From contig NZ_JACVPX010000001.1 in the NCBI RefSeq assembly GCF_018881655.1, positions 372,001 to 436,000 on the forward strand: a stretch of DNA of 64,000 nucleotides, given 5' to 3'. Origin of the DNA: Polynucleobacter sp. Tro8-14-1 (GTDB lineage: Bacteria; Pseudomonadota; Gammaproteobacteria; Burkholderiales; Burkholderiaceae). Each line of letters starts with the position of its first letter. Positions within the stretch are counted from its first letter, which is position 1. The translations under genes and the position numbers were made by a program. Positions 56,830-64,000 of the stretch are shown here, piece after piece. The notes under the pieces are model-generated. The model had not been told where the DNA came from and did no database searches. It saw only the letters and a program-made list of their open reading frames with translations.

Positions 56830-57807
56830 TTACTGTGGCTTAAAAGGATGTGGCACTGGTTTATTTTCTAGCCACGCTTCTAGTGTTTCGGTAATGCCTT
56901 TTGAGAAGGTCGCAAAAATAGGCTCAGCAATGAAACCAAGATGAGGTGTCACCAAAAGATTTGGGGTATTTCGAAGCGCGTCTTTTTCTGGAAGAGGTTC
57001 AACATCAAAAACATCCACTGCTGCTTGCCCAGGTCTACCTGCGGCTAGCGCTTTTTTTAGATCAGGCATATTGATCAGTGCAGCACGTGAAGTATTGATC
57101 AGAATCGAATCTGGGCGCATGAGCGCTAGTTGATCCGCGCTAATTAAACCTTTAGTTCCGGGGCCGGCCACCAAGTGCATAGAGACGACTTTGGAAGTTT
57201 TAAGGAGTTCATCAAGACTGACCGCCTTTGCATTTTCAGCTGCGGCGCGTTCAGGCGTCATGCGAGGACTCCAAGCCACCACTTCCATGCCAAAGGCAGC
57301 GCCAACACGTGCTACACGACTACCGATAGCGCCTAAGCCCATGATGCCTAAACGTTCGCCAGAGAGCATTGGCAGTAAAGACAAGGCATCACGCCAGCCA
57401 CCTGAGGCAATGAGTTTATTTTCTTCAATAAGACGCTTAGAGGCGCCCAGGATTAAGGCCCAAGTAAGTTCTGCGGTCGTTTCTTTGGAAGGTCCACCAG
57501 GAGTGCATGCCATGGGGATATTTCTAGACACTAAGGCTGATGCTTCAAGGGTGCCATTACGTTCACCAGTAAACATTAAGAACTTTAGCTTGGGTAAGCG
57601 TGCAATCATCGCCTCATTAAAAGGCGAGCGATCTCGCACGATAGCAATTGCATCAGCATCTTTGACTGCTGCATATAAGGCCTCATCTCGAAGCGGCTCA
57701 TGATGAATAGTGAGCTTAGCCTGTTGATCTAATTTTTCCCAATTAGAAAAACGGCGCAACGCACGCTCATAGTCTCCGAGAATAACGATATTAGGTAATG
57801 AGGCCAT
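56830..57807 (-). CDS. D-2-hydroxyacid dehydrogenase family protein
   Basis: GERLGIMGLGAIGSRVARVGAAFGMEVVAWSP; INTSRAALINM; VTPHLGF. Confidence 0.9.
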   Translation of the reverse strand: MASLPNIVILGDYERALRRFSNWEKLDQQAKLTIHHEPLRDEALYAAVKDADAIAIVRDRSPFNEAMIARLPKLKFLMFTGERNGTLEASALVSRNIPMACTPGGPSKETTAELTWALILGASKRLIEENKLIASGGWRDALSLLPMLSGERLGIMGLGAIGSRVARVGAAFGMEVVAWSPRMTPERAAAENAKAVSLDELLKTSKVVSMHLVAGPGTKGLISADQLALMRPDSILINTSRAALINMPDLKKALAAGRPGQAAVDVFDVEPLPEKDALRNTPNLLVTPHLGFIAEPIFATFSKGITETLEAWLENKPVPHPFKPQ

Positions 57808-57831
57808 GGATGAAAATCTTTCAGTTGAATA

Positions 57832-59205
57832 TTAGTCTGGTGTGCAAAGGTTCAGGATTTGCTTGAGATCAGGCGCTTGTCCTAATTTCCAGAGTGCAGA
57901 AATTAACTGAATCGTTTTCCCTTTGCCAATTACTGGCTCTGCCAAGCTTGTAAATTTTTGCTCCAAGTTGGCATCGCTCATTGGATTTTCTACAGAGCCA
58001 ATCGCATTCTTTACAAAGATATGCACTTCTTTGCCATCCTTCAGGAAGGCTTTAACGTCCACAGATGCTTCGCTAATAGAGGTATCGGTAGTCGCGTTCA
58101 CTTTAGCGCGCAAAGCTACGACATCAGGACGGTTAACGATGTCATCCGCATATTCACCTTCACCTGCTTGACCAAACATCAAGCCTACAGCGCAGCCGTG
58201 ATACACGCTGAACTTGCCTTCTAGTCCATCTTTAGGTGTTTTCTTGCCAGTTAATTCGAGTACCAGTGGGTGAACACGCAACTCAATGCGTTCAACCTCT
58301 TCTGCCTTCACGCCTTGGGCGCGTAATTGGGCGCAAGCATCAATGGCTGGGTGAATCACAATTCCGCAAGCAAAAGGTTTATAGGTATTTAAGGAAATCT
58401 CAAAAGATTTTCCGAGGGCGCGATCAATTTCTGACCAGTCACACTTAGTAGAAACGGTTTGCATATAGCCACGACCCGCTTCAAGTGCTTTAGGACTTGC
58501 AGTAAAACCATGTTTTGCCAACAGTGCAGAAAGTTGACCTGCACGTGCTGCGCCACCCGGATGAAAGGGTTTGGTCATCGTGCCAAATTGCTCGCGCATA
58601 CCAACCGGTTGGGAGGCTGCAATGCCTAAAGCCATAGTTGTTTTTTGCAGATCAAGACCCATTAAGCGTGAACATGCCGCAGCAGATCCCAGCATGCCAG
58701 TAGAGCCAGTGATGTGCCAGCCACGATGGTAGTGATCTGGATACATTGCGTTACCAACGCGGCAGGCAACATCAATGCCAAGAACTAGAGAGTCAATCAT
58801 TTGACGACCGTTGGCACCAATGTGTTCGCCTAAGGCTAGGATTGCAGATGCTACCGGACCCGCTGGATGAATCACGGTTTTGAGGTGAGTATCGTCAAAG
58901 TCAAAAGTATGTGAGCTGATGCCGTTAATCAATGCCGCTCCACCCATATCCACTTTATCTTTACGGCCGAGGATGCTGGCTTGTGGCGCTGGTTGAAATT
59001 CACGAATAGCGACTAATGATGATTCAACGCTCTCATGATTGGCTGCACCGATCGCACAACCAAGCCAGTTTAAGAATGTACGATGCGCTTCGTGCTCAAC
59101 CTCTGGAGTCCATCCTTGACTTGGATGAGCATTAACAAACTCCGCCAAAATTTTGGTGACTGGTGGTGCATTGAGATCAGCTGCTGCGGCAATAGCGTGA
59201 GACAT
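57832..59205 (-). CDS. MmgE/PrpD family protein
   Basis: FLNWLGCAIGAANHESV; LINGISSHTFDFDDTH; RMDPFGTMTKPFHPGGAARAG-like motif. Confidence 0.9.
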   Translation of the reverse strand: MSHAIAAAADLNAPPVTKILAEFVNAHPSQGWTPEVEHEAHRTFLNWLGCAIGAANHESVESSLVAIREFQPAPQASILGRKDKVDMGGAALINGISSHTFDFDDTHLKTVIHPAGPVASAILALGEHIGANGRQMIDSLVLGIDVACRVGNAMYPDHYHRGWHITGSTGMLGSAAACSRLMGLDLQKTTMALGIAASQPVGMREQFGTMTKPFHPGGAARAGQLSALLAKHGFTASPKALEAGRGYMQTVSTKCDWSEIDRALGKSFEISLNTYKPFACGIVIHPAIDACAQLRAQGVKAEEVERIELRVHPLVLELTGKKTPKDGLEGKFSVYHGCAVGLMFGQAGEGEYADDIVNRPDVVALRAKVNATTDTSISEASVDVKAFLKDGKEVHIFVKNAIGSVENPMSDANLEQKFTSLAEPVIGKGKTIQLISALWKLGQAPDLKQILNLCTPD

Positions 59206-59258
59206 ATAAATTTCCTATGAATAAGTGTGAGTATTTTTAAATAAGTGGATATTGAAAA

Positions 59259-60263
59259 TTAATCGATTTCAATATTACGGTCTTTGGCAACCTTAGCCCA
59301 GCGTGCAATATCTTCTTTGATGTAATTGGTAAATTGAGGAGGTGTCATTGGCATTAAAGTCAAAGCCTCGCTCATCATTTTTTCTGAGAAGTCTGGCAAT
59401 GCTAGAACTTTGTTTAATTCAGCATTGAGCTTTGCAACAATCGCGGGTGGAAGATTTGCAGGACCTACCAAGCCATACCACTGTTGGCCATCAAAGCCGT
59501 TATAGCCAAGCTCTTTGAAGGTCGGAATATTAGGCGCTACTGGGCTGCGTTTGGCACCAGTAACGGCAAGCCCGCGAACCCTATTGGTGGTGATATAAGG
59601 TAATGCTGCAAATAGAGTGGGGAACATTGCCTGGGTCTGTCCAGCCAGTAGATCCGTGTAAGCAGGACCTACGCCACGATAGGGCACATGCACCATAAAT
59701 ATTCCAGCAGCTAGCTTCAGTTGCTCCATGCCGAGATGTGTCAGTGTTCCGGGGCCAGCAGATCCATAGCTTAACTTGGCGGGATTCTTTTTTGCGTAAT
59801 CCACAAACTCTTTGAAGCTCTTGATGGGCAGATCAGGATTAATGATGAGTACGTTAGGTGTTGCGCCAATCATGCCAATCGGTGTGAAGTCTTTAATGGC
59901 ATCGTAGGGTAATTTACGGACAGCAGGGTTGGTGCCGTGTGTCCCTACATAAGCAATCATGAGTGTGTAGCCATCGGCTGGCGCTTTAGCAGTTGCTTGT
60001 GAAGCAATTGATCCGCCACCGCCACCCATATTTTCTACAACTACTGTTTGACCAATAGATCTAGAGAGTTTTTCCGCAACAGCTCGTGCAATATTATCTA
60101 ATCCGCCACCAGCAGCTACTGGTGCAATCAGTTTGATAGGTTTGGTTGGGTAGGCTACTGCTGCACTTTGCGCCTGCGCATTGAAATGGAATGCCAATCC
60201 CAAAAAAGCAAAGAGAAAGGATGACAAAAAAATCGGCTTTTGCCGATTGATCGTATTAGACAT
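59259..60263 (-). CDS. Bug family substrate-binding protein
   Basis: YPTKPIKLIAPVAAGGGLDNIARAVAEKLS...VVENMGGGGGSIASQATAKAPADGYTL. Confidence 0.92.
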   Translation of the reverse strand: MSNTINRQKPIFLSSFLFAFLGLAFHFNAQAQSAAVAYPTKPIKLIAPVAAGGGLDNIARAVAEKLSRSIGQTVVVENMGGGGGSIASQATAKAPADGYTLMIAYVGTHGTNPAVRKLPYDAIKDFTPIGMIGATPNVLIINPDLPIKSFKEFVDYAKKNPAKLSYGSAGPGTLTHLGMEQLKLAAGIFMVHVPYRGVGPAYTDLLAGQTQAMFPTLFAALPYITTNRVRGLAVTGAKRSPVAPNIPTFKELGYNGFDGQQWYGLVGPANLPPAIVAKLNAELNKVLALPDFSEKMMSEALTLMPMTPPQFTNYIKEDIARWAKVAKDRNIEID

Positions 60264-60339
60264 GTCTCGAGTCCGAATTATTGTTATAAGTTAGTTTTGT
60301 ACAGCCAAGTTATTTTACTATTGATAGCGTTAGCCCTGC

Positions 60340-61116
60340 TCAGGCTTGGCTGGCTTTGAGTTTCTTTCGAATGGAGTGCTCTACGGGGATGGAGTCTAGG
60401 TTTGGCTCCAGCGCCTCACGTTCATCAAAGACAAAGCAGCTGCCTTGGTAATGTGCGGAACCCACTTCCTCGAAATATTTCAAAATACCTCCCTCTAGCT
60501 GGTAACTGTGCTCCATGCCAATTTCCCGCATATATAAGCCAGATTTTTCACAGCGAATACCACCCGTACAAAAGCTGACCAGCGTCTTATCGGCTAAATC
60601 ATCTTTATGTGCAGAAATTGCCGCTGGAAACTCGGTGAACTTTTCAATATTGAAATGCAATGCATTCTCAAAAGTGCCGTAGTCGACTTCAAAGGCGTTG
60701 CGAGTATCAACCATCACTACAGGGCGACCTAGATCGTCAGTGCCGCGATCTAACCACTCCTGCAGTTTTTTGGGGCTAATGAAATTAGCGCGACCTTCCT
60801 CAGGACGAATCGCTGGGTGATTCATGCGAATAATTTCATTTTTGAGTTTGATCAACATCTTCTTGAAGGGCTGATCCTCGGACCAACTCTCCTTTGCTTG
60901 AAGTGGGGCAAAACGGGGATCGGTACGGAGCCAATCCATAAATCCACGTAGCTCATCTGTTTTACCGGCAAGGAACATATTGATGCCTTCACCAGTCAAA
61001 AGAATTGTTCCCTTCAACTGGCGCGCAGTACATTCATCCAGCATTTTGGCGCGCAGCTCTGGCAAGCCATCTAGGCTGACAAATAAATAGGCGGCAATAT
61101 TTAGAATCGACTTCAT
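60340..61116 (-). CDS. trhO: tRNA uridine(34) hydroxylase TrhO / rhodanese family
   Basis: GTILLTGEGINMFLAG; VVMVDTRNAFEVDYGTFENA; SFCTGGIRCEKSG. Confidence 0.9.
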   Translation of the reverse strand: MKSILNIAAYLFVSLDGLPELRAKMLDECTARQLKGTILLTGEGINMFLAGKTDELRGFMDWLRTDPRFAPLQAKESWSEDQPFKKMLIKLKNEIIRMNHPAIRPEEGRANFISPKKLQEWLDRGTDDLGRPVVMVDTRNAFEVDYGTFENALHFNIEKFTEFPAAISAHKDDLADKTLVSFCTGGIRCEKSGLYMREIGMEHSYQLEGGILKYFEEVGSAHYQGSCFVFDEREALEPNLDSIPVEHSIRKKLKASQA

Positions 61117-61204
61117 TTTTCTCTCACTGGGCTACAGCAGCATTATCGAGCAAATAGGCTGAGGGGGTGTTAATCTTGAGGTCTTATCTAGAGGAGACAA
61201 GTCC

Positions 61205-62218
61205 ATGCAGGATTTAGTGAAAATGGCTAAAAAAGCCATTAAAAACAGCCTATTAGCCACTTTGATGGCTTTAGGAGTAAGCGGTGTTGCTCTGGCGCAA
61301 AATGCGGGTGTTGGCACATGGCCCACCCAAAAGCCAATTCGTTTGATTGCGGTCTTTCCGCCAGGTGGCTCAGTTGACCAGGTTGCTCGTATATTGGCAC
61401 CTGCTTTGCAAGCAGAGTTGAAGCAAAACGTGATTGTGGAAAACGTTGGTGGCGCCTCTGGTGTAATTGGTACCTCCGCAATGACTCGGTCCGATCCGGA
61501 TGGCTATACCTTTGCAGTAGTATTTGATACCCATGGTGTGAACCCTAGTCTCAAAGACAAACTTCCCTATGACACGATAAAAGATATTGCTCCCGTGATT
61601 TTGGTTGGCACATCACCGATGGTATTGGTTGCCAGCAAAAAATCTGGTATCACCAGTTTTAAGCAATTAGTGGATCTTTCCAAGACAGGTAAGCAATTTA
61701 GTTACGGTTCAATTGGGATTGGTAGCTTGGGTCACTTAGCAATGGCGCGTCTGGCAAAACAAGCGGGCTTTGATTGGAATCACATCCCTTATCGTGGTGG
61801 CGGTCCTTTAATGCAAGATGCTTTGGGCGGTCAAGTGGAGTTGGCTGTTGGCTCGGAATTTTTGGTGAAGCCTCATATCGATAACGGTGGAGTTATTCCG
61901 CTAGTGATTACAACTGCCAAGCGTTCACCATCCTTGCCTAATGTGCCGACAATTTCTGAGAGCGGCTTCCCAGGCTTTAGTGCGCCAGCTTGGTGGGCGG
62001 TATTGGCCCCCGGTAAGACCTCTCCGGCAGTGATCGATGCAATGAATAAGGCATTAAATAAAGCCCTGAAGACGCCTGCTGTCGCTGAGAAGTTCAAAAT
62101 GCAAGGCATTCAAATTGTTGGTGGCACCCCAGTTGCTGCACAAGACTTTATCGGCAAGCAAATGGGTATCTGGGGTAAGTTTGTGATTGAAAACAATATT
62201 AAAGAAACTGCTCAGTAA
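61205..62218 (+). CDS. Bug family substrate-binding protein
   Basis: WPTQKPIRLIAVFPPGGSVDQVARILA...VVENVGGASGVIGTSAMTRSDPDGYTF-type motif. Confidence 0.92.
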   Translation: MQDLVKMAKKAIKNSLLATLMALGVSGVALAQNAGVGTWPTQKPIRLIAVFPPGGSVDQVARILAPALQAELKQNVIVENVGGASGVIGTSAMTRSDPDGYTFAVVFDTHGVNPSLKDKLPYDTIKDIAPVILVGTSPMVLVASKKSGITSFKQLVDLSKTGKQFSYGSIGIGSLGHLAMARLAKQAGFDWNHIPYRGGGPLMQDALGGQVELAVGSEFLVKPHIDNGGVIPLVITTAKRSPSLPNVPTISESGFPGFSAPAWWAVLAPGKTSPAVIDAMNKALNKALKTPAVAEKFKMQGIQIVGGTPVAAQDFIGKQMGIWGKFVIENNIKETAQ

Positions 62219-62253
62219 GAGTTGTTGATAAGCAGTATTGATAAAAGGTAAAC

Positions 62254-62805
62254 ATGTCAGAACGTTTAATTCCGTATCAGCCAATGGATTTGGCAGAGCC
62301 AGCAGAGTTGGTTGCAGCTATTCGCAAAAGACGAGGCGGTCAGTTTATTAATTTAGATCGCATGCTTTTGCATAGCGTTCCAATTGCAGAGGGCTGGAAT
62401 CATTTCATTGGAGAGATTCGTAATAACCTGTCTTTGGATCCGAAGTTGCGCGAGTTGGCTATGTGTGGCGTAGCCGTCTTGAATGGTGCTGAATATGAAT
62501 TCTTTCACCATGCGCCACCTTTTAAGAAAGCGGGCGGTACTGAAGAGCAGGTCCAAGGCTTGCGACTCATTGGGCAACCGAATTTTCCAAAAGATCTGTA
62601 CTCTCCGGTGGAGAACGACGCTGCCGAACTCACTTTTCAGATGACGCGCAATATCAAAGTGGATCCTGAATTAATGAAGCGCTTGCAAAAGGCTTTGGGA
62701 AGCACGGATACCGTGGAATTAGTCACGGTAATCGCCGCTTACAATATGGTTTCTCGATTCTTGATAGCCCTCGATGTCAATCCTGAAGATCATCCTCCGG
62801 CTTAA
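62254..62805 (+). CDS. Carboxymuconolactone decarboxylase family protein
   Basis: LREL AMCGVAVLNGAEYEFFHHAPPFKKAGGTEEQVQGLR; downstream of a Bug gene. Confidence 0.83.
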   Translation: MSERLIPYQPMDLAEPAELVAAIRKRRGGQFINLDRMLLHSVPIAEGWNHFIGEIRNNLSLDPKLRELAMCGVAVLNGAEYEFFHHAPPFKKAGGTEEQVQGLRLIGQPNFPKDLYSPVENDAAELTFQMTRNIKVDPELMKRLQKALGSTDTVELVTVIAAYNMVSRFLIALDVNPEDHPPA

Positions 62806-62846
62806 AGTTAAAGCTTAGCCAAAGCCAAGTCAAAGCATTCATCAAT

Positions 62847-63701
62847 ATGATCCGCAACATCCAAACCATTATTTCTGGCATTGCCACTTCTGATGGTGCG
62901 GGTGTGAAATTGCGTCGTAGTCTGGGCGGTCAAAATCAAGTCAGATTAGATCCTTTTTTGATGCTTGATGAGTTTTCCTCCAATGATCCAAATGATTATG
63001 TAGCGGGCTTTCCGGCACATCCCCATCGGGGTTTTGAGACGGTGACCTACATGCTGGAAGGTCACATGTTGCATGAGGATCATTTGGGTAATCAAGGCCA
63101 TCTGAAAACTGGTGGCGTGCAATGGATGACGGCTGGGCGCGGCATTATTCATTCTGAGATGCCACAGCAAGTGAGCGGTGCCATGCGCGGCTTCCAGTTG
63201 TGGATTAATTTACCCGCAAAAGAAAAGATGAAGCCGGCTGGCTATAAAGATATCCAGGTTGAAGATATTCCGAAGATTGCTTTGGCAAATGGGGGCTCAG
63301 TCAAGATCATTGCGGGCGCATACGATGATGTCGGTAAAGCAGTTCAAGGCCCGATTCAGGGGATTACTACTGCGCCTCTATTTTTAGATGTGCATTTACC
63401 ACCCAACGCAGAGTTTGAGCAACGCATTCCAAAAGAGCTCAATGCATTTGTTTATGTATATGAAGGCGGGCTGGAATTAGGCGGCCCAATGATGCCAGCT
63501 CCAAAGCAGGCAGCCATTGTTCTTGGTGATGGCGATCTTTTAAAGGCAAGATCAGGATCTATAAGCGCACAATTTATTGTTCTAGCAGCTTTGCCCTTGC
63601 ATGAGCCTATCGTTCAGTACGGCCCTTTTGTGATGAATACTCGCGCTGAAATTGAACAAGCAATCGATGATTATCAAAACAATCGCTTTGTGGTTTCCTA
63701 A
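62847..63701 (+). CDS. Pirin family protein
   Basis: DPFLMLDEFSSNDPNDYVAGFPAHPHRGFETVTYMLEGHMLHEDHLGN; VQWMTAGRGIIHSEMP. Confidence 0.95.
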   Translation: MIRNIQTIISGIATSDGAGVKLRRSLGGQNQVRLDPFLMLDEFSSNDPNDYVAGFPAHPHRGFETVTYMLEGHMLHEDHLGNQGHLKTGGVQWMTAGRGIIHSEMPQQVSGAMRGFQLWINLPAKEKMKPAGYKDIQVEDIPKIALANGGSVKIIAGAYDDVGKAVQGPIQGITTAPLFLDVHLPPNAEFEQRIPKELNAFVYVYEGGLELGGPMMPAPKQAAIVLGDGDLLKARSGSISAQFIVLAALPLHEPIVQYGPFVMNTRAEIEQAIDDYQNNRFVVS

Positions 63702-64000
63702 GTGACGCAATCAGCAACCCTTCAATGGGAAGAGGGCGGACAAATCTGTTCCGCTCATTGGCATTCTGAAAATGGGATTGCGCCGCATAAAAAAATTCAG
63801 ATCGCGGATGACACGCTGACCGCTGATATTGCTTATCGCTTAGCTTGTGAAGGTACTGCGATGCTCTATAGGGGTGACTTTCAGAATGCGCGGCAACTCT
63901 TACAAGCTTTGGTAAGAAGGGTGGATAAGCCTTCCAAGAAATCTACTAGAGCTGACAGAGTTTCCAAAGAGAAAATCATAAGTCCCTTAGATGCATTTAA
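63702..64000 (+). CDS. Probable class I SAM-dependent methyltransferase, N-terminal part, truncated by window end
   Basis: GTG at 63702 immediately after the pirin stop; MTQSATLQWEEGGQICSAHWHSENG...YRLACEGTAMLYRGDFQNARQLLQALVRRV; frame open to the last base. Confidence 0.6.
   Translation, partial: MTQSATLQWEEGGQICSAHWHSENGIAPHKKIQIADDTLTADIAYRLACEGTAMLYRGDFQNARQLLQALVRRVDKPSKKSTRADRVSKEKIISPLDAF

Noticed and set aside
57191-57703. 170-aa plus-strand ORF opposite the 2-hydroxyacid dehydrogenase
   Set aside because: Antisense to a well-supported gene; Ala/Ser/Arg-rich shadow sequence with no motif
1-64000. CRISPR arrays, tRNAs, rRNAs, transposases, phage or known defence genes
   Set aside because: Looked for spaced repeats, characteristic RNA sequences and mobile-element motifs and saw none; absence by eye is not proof, and tRNAscan-SE, CRISPR and defence-system searches should be run

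Overview
This window is a dense bacterial chromosome segment. Gene content and protein style suggest Burkholderiales, probably a Polynucleobacter-like freshwater betaproteobacterium; that assignment is an inference from recognised families, not a search result. Main blocks: (1) outer-membrane proteins, a secreted Ntn-hydrolase, an amidohydrolase, a phasin, an HDAC-like protein and sodC (1-12.3 kb); (2) a MarR / flavodoxin / cytochrome b561 / double-YceI cluster (12.6-15.4 kb); (3) a complete ccmABCDEFGHI cytochrome c maturation operon (15.6-22.4 kb); (4) orphan TAXI and Bug receptors, a 2OG-Fe dioxygenase and an MFS protein (22.4-28.7 kb); (5) a cbb3 oxidase island ccoI-S-N-O-Q-P-G plus a short FixH-like protein, an FNR-type regulator and a SafE-like protein, with a perfect FNR box upstream of ccoN (28.7-38.3 kb); (6) SulP, Usp and M23 genes; (7) a candidate hydroxy-acid / sugar-acid catabolic cassette with a TAXI-TRAP transporter (42.8-50.0 kb); (8) Bug receptors, MmgE/PrpD, split ChrA, TrhO, CMD and pirin genes (51-64 kb). 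Items beyond routine annotation: two decayed gene remnants in apparently non-coding gaps (a Bug C-terminus and a 3-hydroxyacyl-CoA dehydrogenase C-terminus); an in-frame TAG in an outer-membrane protein gene; a 12-bp tandem repeat running into the ccoI start codon; a promoter with two TAGTACT elements 21 bp apart before marR; a 60-nt G-free C-containing spacer between two yceI genes; an intra-operon hairpin between TRAP receptor and permease genes; and three short genes missing from the ORF track. I saw no CRISPR arrays, rRNAs, tRNAs, transposases or phage genes. The best candidate for an undescribed system is the TAXI-TRAP / enolase-superfamily / DapA-like / dehydrogenase cassette, but its substrate is unknown and each enzyme family is known.
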